DNA of 19,157 nt, taken from NCBI GenBank assembly GCA_003219345.1, contig QHOP01000094.1:1-19157 (forward strand), written 5' to 3'. How positions within the stretch are numbered: the stretch's first letter is position 1; each line of letters opens with the position of its first letter. The position numbers were made by a program, and so were the translations under genes. Shown piece after piece: positions 5,937 through 13,451 of this stretch. This DNA comes from Verrucomicrobiota bacterium. GTDB lineage: Bacteria; Verrucomicrobiota; Verrucomicrobiia; Limisphaerales; AV2. The notes below the pieces were generated by a model, which was not told the origin of the DNA, made no database searches, and was given only the letters and a program-made list of their open reading frames with translations.

Positions 5937-7796
5937 ATGAATACCCATTCCCTCACCCGCCGCCGGTTTGTCAAACGCACCGCACTCGCCGCCAGCGCGT
6001 TGTCTTTTCCGTTCGTGACCACCCGAAACGTGCTCGGCGCAAACAATCGGTTGAACATCGCCGGCATCGGCGTGGGCGGCAAAGGCGCCAGCGACGTTGA
6101 AAACGTGGACAACGAAAACATCTACGCGCTGTGCGACGTGGATGAGGTCAACGCCGCCGGTTCCTTCCGAAAATATCCGCAGGCGAAACGGTTCAAAGAT
6201 TTCCGCGTGATGCTGGAGAAGGAAGGCAAGCGCATCGACGCGGTGACGGTGTCCACGCCCGACCACATGCACGCGCCGGCCGCGCTCCTGGCCATGAAAA
6301 TGGGCAAACACGTTTATTGCCAGAAACCGCTCACGCACACGGTGTATGAAGCCCGGCAAATGGCCGAGGTCGCGCGCAAGCACAAAGTCGCAACGCAAAT
6401 GGGCAACCAGGGCCATTGCAATTCACATACGCGCCGCCTTGTCGAACTGATCCAAAGCGGCGTGCTCGGCAAGGTGAGCGAGGTTCACGTCTGGACCGAC
6501 CGGCCCAACAACTGGTGGCCGCAGGGAATCGAACGACCGAAGGACACCCCGCCGGCGCCGCCGACACTTGATTGGGACCTGTGGCTCGGCGTCGCACCCT
6601 GGCGGCCATACCACCCGGCTTACGTCCCGTTCAAATGGCGCGGTTTCTGGGATTTCGGCACCGGCGCGCTCGGCGACATGGCCTGTCACTGCATGGACCT
6701 CGCTTTCTTCTCGCTCAGGCTCGGCCCGCCGGCCAGCCTCGAAGCGCAATCTTCCGAAGTGAACGACGAGACCGCGCCGCTCTGGTCCATCATCGCTTAC
6801 GAATTTCCCGGCGACGGCGCTCGAGCACCTGTGAAAATGACGTGGTATGACGGCGGCAAACAGCCTTCACCGGAACTGGTCAAAGACACCGAGTTGTCGA
6901 GCAACGGCATTATCCTGATCGGCGATAAGGACACACTTTACGTGCCGAATTACTGGGGTGCGGGCAAGTTTTTGTCCGGCGCGAAAGTCGAAGATTTCAA
7001 GGACATTCCTGAGACGTTGCCGAAGCCACCCGGCTTCGAGCGCAATCATCATCAGGAATGGCTCAACGCGTGCAAAGGCGGGCCGAAAGCGCTGTCCAAC
7101 TTCGATTACTCGGGGCCGATGACCGAGGCGGTGCTGCTGGGTGACGTGGCGCTGCGCGTCGGCAAAAAGATTCTCTGGGAATCGAACAAACTGAAAGTAA
7201 CGAACGTGCCGGAAGCGAACCAGTACTTGCGCACCGAGTATCGCAAAGGATGGATCAGCTACCATGACGAGGAATGGGGCGTGCCCGTGCACGATGACCG
7301 GACGCTGTTCGAGTTTCTCATTCTCGAAGGGGCGCAGGCCGGCTTGAGCTGGAGCACGATTCTCCAAAAGCGCGAGCATTACCGCAAAGTCTTCGATAAC
7401 TTTGACGCGACGAAGGTCGCCCGTTACGACGCGCGCAAAGTGAAACAACTCCTTGCCGACGCGGGTATTGTCCGCAACCGGCTCAAAATCGCCGCCGCAA
7501 TCCAGAACGCCAAATCTTTCCTGGCGGTGCAGAAAGAATTCGGCAGCTTCGACGCTTACCTGTGGCAATTCGTCGGCGGCAAACCAAAACAGAATTCGTG
7601 GCGTTCGCTGAAAGACGTTCCGGCGCGCACGCCGGAATCCGACGCCATGAGCAAGGATTTGCTCAAACGCGGATTCAAATTTGTCGGTTCGACCATTTGT
7701 TACGCGATGATGCAAGCCGTCGGTATGGTCAACGACCACGTTGTGGGTTGTTTCCGTTACGCCGAGATTCGCCGTCTGACCGAGGCGCGACGCTGA
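5937..7796 (+). CDS. Fusion: Tat-exported Gfo/Idh/MocA oxidoreductase + 3-methyladenine DNA glycosylase I
   Basis: One uninterrupted frame of 619 residues (ATG 5937; ATG 5922 is an upstream option). Residues 1-34 form a twin-arginine signal (TRRRFVKR, hydrophobic, LGAN). Residues 38-439 are an NAD(P)-dependent Gfo/Idh/MocA oxidoreductase: GIGVGGKG at 43-50, CQKPL with Lys130, and D247/H251 in GDMACHCMDL. It ends in the typical LRTEYRKGW. Residues 440-619 are DNA-3-methyladenine glycosylase I (Tag): YHDEEWGVP, the catalytic-type Glu464 in LEGAQAGLSW (E. coli Glu38), FKFVGSTICY and VNDHVVGC. Zinc ligands His443, His601 and Cys605 are present. The N-terminal RCxW Cys of Tag is missing because Tag residues 1-14 are absent. 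No in-frame start lies ahead of the Tag part. Tat export would put a DNA repair enzyme outside the cytoplasm, so either activity may be lost. Confidence 0.9.
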   Translation: MNTHSLTRRRFVKRTALAASALSFPFVTTRNVLGANNRLNIAGIGVGGKGASDVENVDNENIYALCDVDEVNAAGSFRKYPQAKRFKDFRVMLEKEGKRIDAVTVSTPDHMHAPAALLAMKMGKHVYCQKPLTHTVYEARQMAEVARKHKVATQMGNQGHCNSHTRRLVELIQSGVLGKVSEVHVWTDRPNNWWPQGIERPKDTPPAPPTLDWDLWLGVAPWRPYHPAYVPFKWRGFWDFGTGALGDMACHCMDLAFFSLRLGPPASLEAQSSEVNDETAPLWSIIAYEFPGDGARAPVKMTWYDGGKQPSPELVKDTELSSNGIILIGDKDTLYVPNYWGAGKFLSGAKVEDFKDIPETLPKPPGFERNHHQEWLNACKGGPKALSNFDYSGPMTEAVLLGDVALRVGKKILWESNKLKVTNVPEANQYLRTEYRKGWISYHDEEWGVPVHDDRTLFEFLILEGAQAGLSWSTILQKREHYRKVFDNFDATKVARYDARKVKQLLADAGIVRNRLKIAAAIQNAKSFLAVQKEFGSFDAYLWQFVGGKPKQNSWRSLKDVPARTPESDAMSKDLLKRGFKFVGSTICYAMMQAVGMVNDHVVGCFRYAEIRRLTEARR

Positions 7797-7808
7797 CTCC
7801 TGAATATC

Positions 7809-7832
7809 GTAGCAGCCGACGTCAGGAGGCTC
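7809..7832. repeat. Degenerate single arm of the GTAGCCGCCGACG repeat
   Basis: GTAGCAGCCGACGTCAGGAG matches the left arm of the copy at 9134 (GTAGCCGCCGACGTGAGGAG) at 18 of 20 positions. No complementary right arm is found within the next 100 bases, so this looks like a decayed half-element. Confidence 0.6.
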
Positions 7833-7972
7833 TGGTTCTTCCAAGCGCCAGGATTGCTGTAATCCTTATGCTGTTTTGAGTGGTTCTCAGAAGCAATTTC
7901 CAATCAACCTCGCGTGCGGCCACTCCCCTCATCGGTCCCGCGACTGCTGGACCACCCTCCCTTATGAACCTC

Positions 7973-8048
7973 GTAGCCGCCGACGTGAGTCGGCGCACTT
8001 GATTGCTTTCACGCCAAAGGATTAGCGCCGACTCACGTCGGCGGCTAC
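7973..8048. repeat. Palindromic repeat, 24-bp perfect arms (copy B)
   Basis: The left arm 7973-7996 and right arm 8025-8048 are exact reverse complements over 24 bp, with a 28-nt loop. The outer pair C7972-G8049 extends the stem. The outer 17 bases (GTAGCCGCCGACGTGAG) are identical to the copy at 9134. It lies downstream of the fusion gene and of the convergent smr gene. There is no transposase and no clear target-site duplication. Confidence 0.9.
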
Positions 8049-8110
8049 GGTTCAGGCGTTCAACGCGAATCGTTTCGGGGGAATCTCTCCCTCCTCGATG
8101 AGAATACACA

Positions 8111-8413
8111 CTACCTCAAATGGACAATCGTCGCCCCGGAACCGCCGTAGGCTTCACCGGCCAGGGCAAATGAGACCACATTCGGATGTTTTGCGAGAAT
8201 CGAATGCACTGTCCGGCGCAGTTGGCCGATCCCTTTGCCGTGGATGACTCGCACTTGCAGAATTCCGCGCCTCCGACACTCGGCAAGATAATCGTTGACG
8301 ACCCCTTTGACATCAGCCGGACGAAACGTGTGCAAATCCAGAACGCCGTCGATGGGAAGTTCGACTGGCTCCCTGCCGTCGTTAGCGTCGTCGCCATCGT
8401 TCATGCGGGCCAT
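8111..8413 (-). CDS. Smr-domain protein
   Basis: Starting at ATG 8413 (100 residues), the protein is almost entirely one Smr (MutS2 C-terminal-type) domain. LDLH begins about 24 residues in, followed by the helix DVKGVVNDYL, the strand VRVIHGKG with the HGKG loop, the helix LRRTVHSIL, and a closing GGSGATIVHL strand. Smr domains are nucleases or nucleic-acid-binding modules; LDxH and HGxG are the motifs linked with activity, and both are present. The frame stays open to ATG 8488 (125 residues) and also has ATG 8404. I prefer 8413 or 8404 because stand-alone family members start shortly before the EPVELPIDG segment. It is divergent from the HD-domain gene. Confidence 0.85.
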   Translation of the reverse strand: MARMNDGDDANDGREPVELPIDGVLDLHTFRPADVKGVVNDYLAECRRRGILQVRVIHGKGIGQLRRTVHSILAKHPNVVSFALAGEAYGGSGATIVHLR

Positions 8414-8547
8414 GTTAACGGATTGTTGAACGAATCCAATCGCCGGGTGAGGGAACGCGGCCTGCACGTCCGGGGCAAAGATATACATGCTATAACCTTT
8501 GACTCGCCGCAGCCAACGTTATATCCCAAACGAAACCGGAAACAGCC

Positions 8548-9111
8548 ATGACACGCGACGAAGCCTGGAACCTGCTGAACGAACACACCAAGTCCGAGTC
8601 GCTGATCAAACACGCGCTCGCGGTCGAAGCCGCCATGCGGCATTACGCGGCGCACTTCAGCGAGAACGTTGAGACGTGGGGTGCGACTGGCTTGATTCAC
8701 GACTTCGATTACGAGCGCTGGCCGAATCCACCGGAGCACACGCGCGAAGGTGCGAAGATTCTGCGCGAGCGCGGCGCGGACGACGAAATCGTCGGCGCGA
8801 TTCTTTCGCACGCGGAATGGAATCAGGACGAATATCCATTGGACCGCCCGCTTCGCAAAACGCTGTTTGCCGTGGACGAACTTTGCGGGTTCGTCACCGC
8901 GGTGGCTTATGTGCGTCCGGAAAAGCTGACCGGCATGAGCGCGAGCAGCGTGAAAAAAAAGATGAAACAAAAATCATTCGCTGCCGCCGTGAAACGCGAA
9001 GACATCGAGAAAGGCGCCCAATTACTCGGCCTGCCGCTCGACGATCACATCAATCACGTCATTGCCGCGATGCAGACCGTGGCGGGGCCATTGGGGTTCG
9101 CCTCGCGGTAG
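8548..9111 (+). CDS. HD-domain metal-dependent phosphohydrolase family protein
   Basis: 187 residues, cytoplasmic (no signal or membrane segment). It has the HD superfamily pattern: His22 in KHALAVE, His51-Asp52 in GLIHDFDYE, His64 in PPEHTREG, His88 in AILSHAEWN and Asp110 in FAVDEL. These are the usual divalent-metal ligands. This small type is widespread and usually annotated as an HDIG/HD hydrolase; its substrate is unknown. The ATG at 8548 follows a weak purine stretch (GGAAA). It is transcribed divergently from the smr gene, and a palindromic repeat (9134-9202) follows it. Confidence 0.85.
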   Translation: MTRDEAWNLLNEHTKSESLIKHALAVEAAMRHYAAHFSENVETWGATGLIHDFDYERWPNPPEHTREGAKILRERGADDEIVGAILSHAEWNQDEYPLDRPLRKTLFAVDELCGFVTAVAYVRPEKLTGMSASSVKKKMKQKSFAAAVKREDIEKGAQLLGLPLDDHINHVIAAMQTVAGPLGFASR

Positions 9112-9133
9112 TGCGAGAAGTCAGCGAACCACT

Positions 9134-9202
9134 GTAGCCGCCGACGTGAGGAGGCGGATTTCTGATGAAACAAGGTTTCCGCCTCGTTACCTCGGCGGCT
9201 AC
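9134..9202. repeat. Palindromic repeat, imperfect 25-bp arms (copy C)
   Basis: The left arm 9134-9158 and right arm 9178-9202 pair at 22 of 25 positions plus one G-T, around a 19-nt loop. The outer 17 bases of the left arm are identical to copy B, while the inner part differs from copy B but is still self-complementary. It sits between the stop of the HD-domain gene and the stop of lysA, which are convergent, so it could also help terminate transcription. Confidence 0.85.
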
Positions 9203-9248
9203 GCCCGCTTGCAGAGCCGTTTTCGGGTAACGGCTGCCCGATCAAGAA

Positions 9249-10547
9249 TTACTTCAACCACGCCGGGAGTTTTTCATCCTTCCAGATTTCCGGCAGGCTC
9301 TGGCGATCGCGCACGACTGCGGATTTGTTGCCGTGGATCAGCACTTCGGCAGCCAGCGCGCGGGTGTTGTAGTTCGACGCCATGACGAAACCATACGCGC
9401 CGGCGCTCATCAGCGCCAGGCACTCCCCTTCGCCCACCTTCGGCAGCGGACGGTTCTTTGCGAAGTAATCACCCGATTCGCAAATCGGCCCTACGACGTC
9501 GCTTGCAACGATCGGACCGTTCCGGCGCCTCAACGGAACGATTTCATGATACGAATCGTAGAAAGCCGGTCGGATCAGATCGTTCATCGCGGCATCCACG
9601 ATGACGAAATTCTTCCGGCCGGTGCGCTTCACATATTCGACCCGCGTGACGAGGATTCCCGCGTTGCCGGCGATGAACCGGCCCGGCTCGATAAGAATCC
9701 GGAGGTGCAGCGACTTCAGCAGCGGCACCAGTGTAGCCGCGTATTTGGCGGGAGTGAGAATGTCCTTCGCTTTCGGCGTTTGCCACCAGTCTGCTCCGCC
9801 GCTGGCCAAGGCGGGCTGATAAACAATTCCGAGTCCGCCGCCAATGCTGAAGAATTCAAATGGATATTTTGCCGCGAGCTTTTCGGCCAGCGGCACGACC
9901 TTGCGCACCGCCGACTCGAATGGCTTCACTTCGGTGAGCTGCGAGCCGATGTGCATCTGCAGCCCGCGCAAGCGCAGGTTTTTCAGCCTGCTCGCGCGGG
10001 CATAGACATCCTCCACCAGCTCGAAGGCGATGCCGAATTTGTTTTCGTACGTGCCGGTGGTGATTTTCGCGTGCGTGCCCGCGGCCACGTTTGGGTTGAC
10101 GCGCACGGCCACCGGCGCGGCCTTTTTCAGCCGCCCGGCCACGCGATTGATGCGCTCCAACTCCGGCTCGCTTTCAACGTTGAACGAATAAATCCCTCGG
10201 CGCAGGGCGAACTCAATCTCTGCTTCGGTCTTGCCGACGCCCGCGAAGGCGCATTTCTTCGGCGAACCGCCGGCGGCAATGACGCGGCGGAGCTCGCCTT
10301 CGCTCACGATGTCGAAACCGCTGCCGAGATTGGAGAGCGCGCGCAGCACCGCGAGATTGGAGTTGGCCTTCACCGAGTAGCAGATGAGATGGTCGAGCGG
10401 CGCCAGCGCGGCGTCGAGCTTCTGGAAATGGCCGGTCAGCGTCCGCTGCGAATAGACGTAAAGCGGCGTGCCGAACTTTTTGACGAGCGATGCGATCGGA
10501 ACTCCCTCACAATAAAGATCGCCGGCCACGTAGTGGAAATCGTGCAT
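9249..10547 (-). CDS. lysA: Diaminopimelate decarboxylase
   Basis: 432 residues, full length for the family. It catalyses the PLP-dependent decarboxylation of meso-2,6-diaminopimelate to L-lysine, the last step of lysine biosynthesis, in the cytoplasm. Motifs are in the expected order: PLP Lys60 in YSVKAN, FDIVSEGE (78-85), His199 in MHIGSQ, GGGLG (236-240), EPGR (287-290, phosphate binding), the catalytic Cys356 in CESGD, and Tyr385 near the C-terminus. These separate it from ornithine/arginine decarboxylase relatives with fair confidence. The ATG at 10547 gives the usual short lead-in; no SD is visible. It is transcribed divergently from lepB with a 227-bp gap and is not in an operon here. 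Confidence 0.95.
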   Translation of the reverse strand: MHDFHYVAGDLYCEGVPIASLVKKFGTPLYVYSQRTLTGHFQKLDAALAPLDHLICYSVKANSNLAVLRALSNLGSGFDIVSEGELRRVIAAGGSPKKCAFAGVGKTEAEIEFALRRGIYSFNVESEPELERINRVAGRLKKAAPVAVRVNPNVAAGTHAKITTGTYENKFGIAFELVEDVYARASRLKNLRLRGLQMHIGSQLTEVKPFESAVRKVVPLAEKLAAKYPFEFFSIGGGLGIVYQPALASGGADWWQTPKAKDILTPAKYAATLVPLLKSLHLRILIEPGRFIAGNAGILVTRVEYVKRTGRKNFVIVDAAMNDLIRPAFYDSYHEIVPLRRRNGPIVASDVVGPICESGDYFAKNRPLPKVGEGECLALMSAGAYGFVMASNYNTRALAAEVLIHGNKSAVVRDRQSLPEIWKDEKLPAWLK

Positions 10548-10774
10548 GGCCGGCAGTTATGCCAAAGTGAGAGCACGCGTTCAATACGGAAAGCATTTGC
10601 ATTGCAGGTCCAATGCGACTTGAACGATCGAATTACTGCCGTCCAGACTCAATGCGGGATTCCTGGTGAGCAAGGTGGTTATCGCCGACCGCATCGCCGT
10701 GGCACTGAATCTGCGGAACGGACCTCCGTCGAGAAAACCCGAAGCGGAGAGGTGCTTTGGGGACGTAAGACAGT

Positions 10775-11326
10775 ATGGAACTTCAAAGCCGGGAAGTGAA
10801 CGGTGTTAACGGCGCACAGCGGGGCCTGAGCCGGATCCAGCCGGAGACGCGGACAGGCTACATCCTTTTGTGCACGCTGCTCTGGTCCACCATCGTCTTC
10901 CTGCTCGTTCACCGCTTCGTGCTCACCGCGGTGGTAGTCGAGGGGGAAAGCATGACGCCGACCTTGAAGCCCGGCGACTGTTGCCTGGTCAATTGTTGGC
11001 TGCCGCTGTTCCGAGGCTACCATCGGGGCGATATTGTGGTGATCCGTGACCGGGAAAGGGCGGAACTGATGGTCAAACGCGTCGTCGGCCTGCCGTCGGA
11101 CTCCGTTCAGGTGCGCGGCGGACAGGTTTATATCAACGGCGGTCCATTGCCGGAGGCTTACTTGCCTTCCTCGACTTTCACCTTGCCCAGGAAATGGGGA
11201 AACCGCACTTATGCGATTGCCAGGGATTGTTATTTCGTGCTGGGCGACAACCGGTCGGCCAGCGAGGACAGCCGTTCCTACGGCGCAGTCCATCGCGCTG
11301 ATCTGCTCGGCCTGATTTCTCGGTGA
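10775..11326 (+). CDS. lepB: Signal peptidase I
   Basis: 183 residues. A single N-terminal membrane helix (about 29-47) anchors the catalytic domain outside the cytoplasmic membrane, where it removes signal peptides from Sec/Tat substrates. The Ser-Lys dyad is visible: Ser59 in EGESMTPTL (box B) and Lys101 in VKRVVGLP (box D). Box E, GDNRSASEDSRSYG, is at 157-170. It is short and lacks the large insertion of E. coli LepB, resembling the compact type of many other phyla. ATG 10775 follows GGGGA about 11 bases upstream. It is convergent with yjbQ, with a gap of 27 bp. Confidence 0.93.
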   Translation: MELQSREVNGVNGAQRGLSRIQPETRTGYILLCTLLWSTIVFLLVHRFVLTAVVVEGESMTPTLKPGDCCLVNCWLPLFRGYHRGDIVVIRDRERAELMVKRVVGLPSDSVQVRGGQVYINGGPLPEAYLPSSTFTLPRKWGNRTYAIARDCYFVLGDNRSASEDSRSYGAVHRADLLGLISR

Positions 11327-11353
11327 CATCTCTTCGATCCGGCCCGCGAAGGT

Positions 11354-11802
11354 TCAACCACCGCGCGCAGGTGCGGCTGCCTGCTCGCCAATAATCTTTA
11401 CCAACACTCGCTTCCGCCGGCGCCCGTCAAATTCGCCATAAAAAATCTGTTCCCACGGGCCAAGGTCGAGCTTGCCCTTGGTGATGGCGACGACGACCTC
11501 GCGGCCCATGATCTGGCGCTTGAGATGAGCGTCTGCGTTGTCTTCGCCCGTGCGGTTGTGCTGATACTGCGACGCTGGCGCGTGCGGCGCGAGTTTGTCC
11601 AGCCAAACATCGTAGTCGTGCAGCAACCCGTCCTCGGCGTCGTTGATATAGACGCTGGCGGTGTGATGTGCATGGCGTTTACCAGGCATAGCCCCTCTTT
11701 GACTTCGCTTTTCCGCACGAGTTCTTCGACTGTGTTGGTGATATTGACAAAGCCGCGGCGGTCAGGAATTTCGAACCACAGATATTCGGTCAATGACTTC
11801 AT
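11354..11802 (-). pseudogene. yjbQ: YjbQ/UPF0047 family (secondary thiamine-phosphate synthase type), frameshifted
   Basis: Two adjoining frames together make one complete YjbQ protein. From ATG 11802 the first frame gives the N-terminal half (EIPDRRGFVNIT ... GLCLVNAMHIT). The second frame resumes exactly as ASVYINDAEDGLLHDY and runs through HNRTGEDNADAHLKRQ, MGREVVVAIT and WEQIFYGEFDGR to the natural end KIIGE plus a short tail. The break is at about 11661-11664, where an extra two bases in a CACAC run shift the frame. Removing them restores the family sequence. The family shows thiamine-phosphate synthase side activity in E. coli; its true role is uncertain. This is either a recent mutation or a sequencing error. 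It is convergent with lepB. Confidence 0.85.
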
Positions 11803-11889
11803 CACGCGAGCGTAGCTTGCTTGAAGTCCGGGCGCATCCTGCAATTATCATTCCCTTGGGTGTGCGCCCCTCACCCGGCCGGAAGGCCA

Positions 11890-11916
11890 CCCTCTCCCCA
11901 TCGGATGGGGGGAGGG
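11890..11916. repeat. 12-bp hairpin, extragenic palindrome
   Basis: 11890-11901 pairs with 11905-11916 (11 Watson-Crick pairs and one T-G) around a CGG loop. It lies in the 252-bp gap between the divergent yjbQ remnant and the pseudopilin-like gene. The motif, CTC-CCCAT facing ATGGGG-GAG, recurs between genes in many bacteria as I recall. It carries no coding sequence. Confidence 0.65.
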
Positions 11917-12054
11917 GTCTTCGGAAATCTTGCAGACCGGACTCGAGAGGGTGGTAGTGCCGAGATGCGCCTCAGGGCCGGCGTGTTCAATCGGTTGGGT
12001 TGATTTCAATTGAATCCGTGAAGCGCTTCGGATAAGCTCCTGCCTTCACCAGTC

Positions 12055-12822
12055 ATGCGAGCTTTCCACAAAAGACTGGACGCAGGGTCTGCCCTGGGAG
12101 ACCTGGGGGCAGCGTTTACCTTGATCGAACTGTTGGTTGTCATCGCCATCATCGCGATTCTGGCCGGGTTGTTGTTGCCAGCTTTGGCCCGTTCCAAGGC
12201 CGAGGCGCTTAAAATTAAATGCATGAGCAACCAAAAACAAATCGGCATCGCTTACAAATTGTACGCCGACGATCACATTGACTCATACCCAGTCCACGAC
12301 GGCTGGGCGTCTGTCGGAGGCAAGTATTGGACGAACGCGAACGTCTCGGGAAACGCGGCGTACTACGGCGGCCGCGTGCCGGAAACAAACCGCCCATTGA
12401 ACAGGTATGTTGGCGCCGTCGAAGTGTTCCATTGCCCGGCGGACCATGGCGATGCATTAAACACGCAGGTCAAAACGTGTTGGGAGGGCTGGGGCAACAG
12501 CTACCTCGTCGAATGGGCGAACGACGCGTTCCGCGTGGAAAAAGTGACCGGCGATTCCCAAGCGGCGCGCGGAACGCTGCAGGCAACTCCGAACAAGGAA
12601 TCGCGCTTCGCCTTGCGGCCGGTGACCAAAGTTATTCAGGGGGACTGGCCCTGGCACGCGAATCGGTCCTCCACGGACAAGCGAACGGTCTGGCACAATT
12701 ACAAAGGCAAGCGCTACGAAGACATGCTGTTCGGCGACAGTCACGTAGAAAACTATCGTTTTCCAAAGGAAATGGACGGCTGGATCAGCACGCTTCCGGA
12801 TATCAATTTCAACTGGTGGTGA
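12055..12822 (+). CDS. Prepilin-type N-terminal cleavage/methylation domain protein (type II pseudopilin-like)
   Basis: 255 residues. A 20-residue leader ends in GAA before FTLIELLVVIAIIAILAGLL, the class III signal cut by prepilin peptidase; Ala rather than Gly stands at -1. The hydrophobic helix is followed by a globular domain typical of the large planctomycete/verrucomicrobial family: CMSNQKQIGIAYKLYADDH, a PLNRYVG...FHCPAD segment, and a C-terminal WHNYKG...LFGDSHVENY box (the H-x9-DG-like motif with DS in place of DG). Such proteins exist in many copies per genome; the role of most is unknown, but they are thought to be envelope or secretion-related. No pilin assembly genes are nearby. 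Confidence 0.9.
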   Translation: MRAFHKRLDAGSALGDLGAAFTLIELLVVIAIIAILAGLLLPALARSKAEALKIKCMSNQKQIGIAYKLYADDHIDSYPVHDGWASVGGKYWTNANVSGNAAYYGGRVPETNRPLNRYVGAVEVFHCPADHGDALNTQVKTCWEGWGNSYLVEWANDAFRVEKVTGDSQAARGTLQATPNKESRFALRPVTKVIQGDWPWHANRSSTDKRTVWHNYKGKRYEDMLFGDSHVENYRFPKEMDGWISTLPDINFNWW

Positions 12823-13036
12823 GGCAGCCCGTTTGAGCAGAGCCATGTCCTGGCTCAGTCATCGATGCCGCAAAAGAAATCTCGGCTGACGTCTCGCCCC
12901 CTCCGGTCACCTTCTGCCATTCGGAAGGAGAGCGAAAGGATCGGGTGCGATCCTCGATTTTGGCTGCCGCTCCAACGTGCCGCGTTTCTTTGGTGTACTT
13001 CGCGCCTGTTTCACGGTTTGAACCGAATGGAAACCG

Positions 13037-13120
13037 CTACGGGCGTTTTGAAGGACGGTCGTGCCAGACGAGGCCGAAAAAGACAATGCAAACGATGATC
13101 ACGAAGAGAAGTGTTGGCAT
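13037..13120 (-). CDS. Possible 27-residue single-span membrane peptide
   Basis: ATG 13120 opens a 27-codon frame ending in TAG (13037-13039). Residues 3-18 are almost wholly hydrophobic (TLLFVIIVCIVFFGLV), followed by a charged tail WHDRPSKRP. This is the layout of bacterial one-pass small membrane proteins with a cytoplasmic tail. GGAAAGGA lies 8 nt upstream of the ATG and is one of the better ribosome binding sites in the window. It sits in an otherwise empty 629-bp gap between the pseudopilin gene (+) and the CBM48 gene (-, same strand). It does not resemble KdpF or another small protein I know. It could be a chance frame. Confidence 0.45.
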   Translation of the reverse strand: MPTLLFVIIVCIVFFGLVWHDRPSKRP

Positions 13121-13451
13121 GGCTGGATTCCTTTCCGCTGAAGCCGCACGACGCGACGTTGGTTCTGAGACGCTCTGCTTTGCGCCCGCCCCGGATGTCG
13201 CGGGCGCACCGGGAAAGTGGCGAAGTTAAATTCGTGCACCAGAACAAACAATCGCCTGGAATGGCGACTACCGCCGGCTTTGTGGTAGTTGATGTTCATA
13301 GAACTGCATTCATCAGGTGGAGCGTGCGTCCCCGCGAGCCGGGTCCCTCATCAACTTCAGGGCTTGTCCTGGGCCTCACCGTGCCTGGACTTATGAAACC
13401 GCTTCCGGGCTTTTTCACGATCACGATGTGCTTTATCCAAAGAGCGGAGGT
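13121..13451. other. Gene-free gap upstream of the small membrane peptide
   Basis: No coding sequence is seen. One short hairpin is present (ACTACC near 13267 pairing with GGTAGT near 13284). The region follows the end of the efflux operon (-), but I find no clear intrinsic terminator with a T-run. Confidence 0.6.

Larger units (their letters stand above)
7797..8110. other. Gene-free region carrying palindromic repeats
   Basis: No coding sequence is seen between the fusion gene and the convergent smr gene. The region holds a divergent single arm of the GTAGCCGCCGACG repeat (7809-7832) and a complete inverted copy (7973-8048). The remaining bases show nothing I can name. Confidence 0.75.

Noticed and set aside
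9333..10799. Long plus-strand open frame (488 codons)
   Set aside because: It lies antisense to lysA, whose motifs are clear; the Arg/His-rich translation resembles no family. High-GC shadow.
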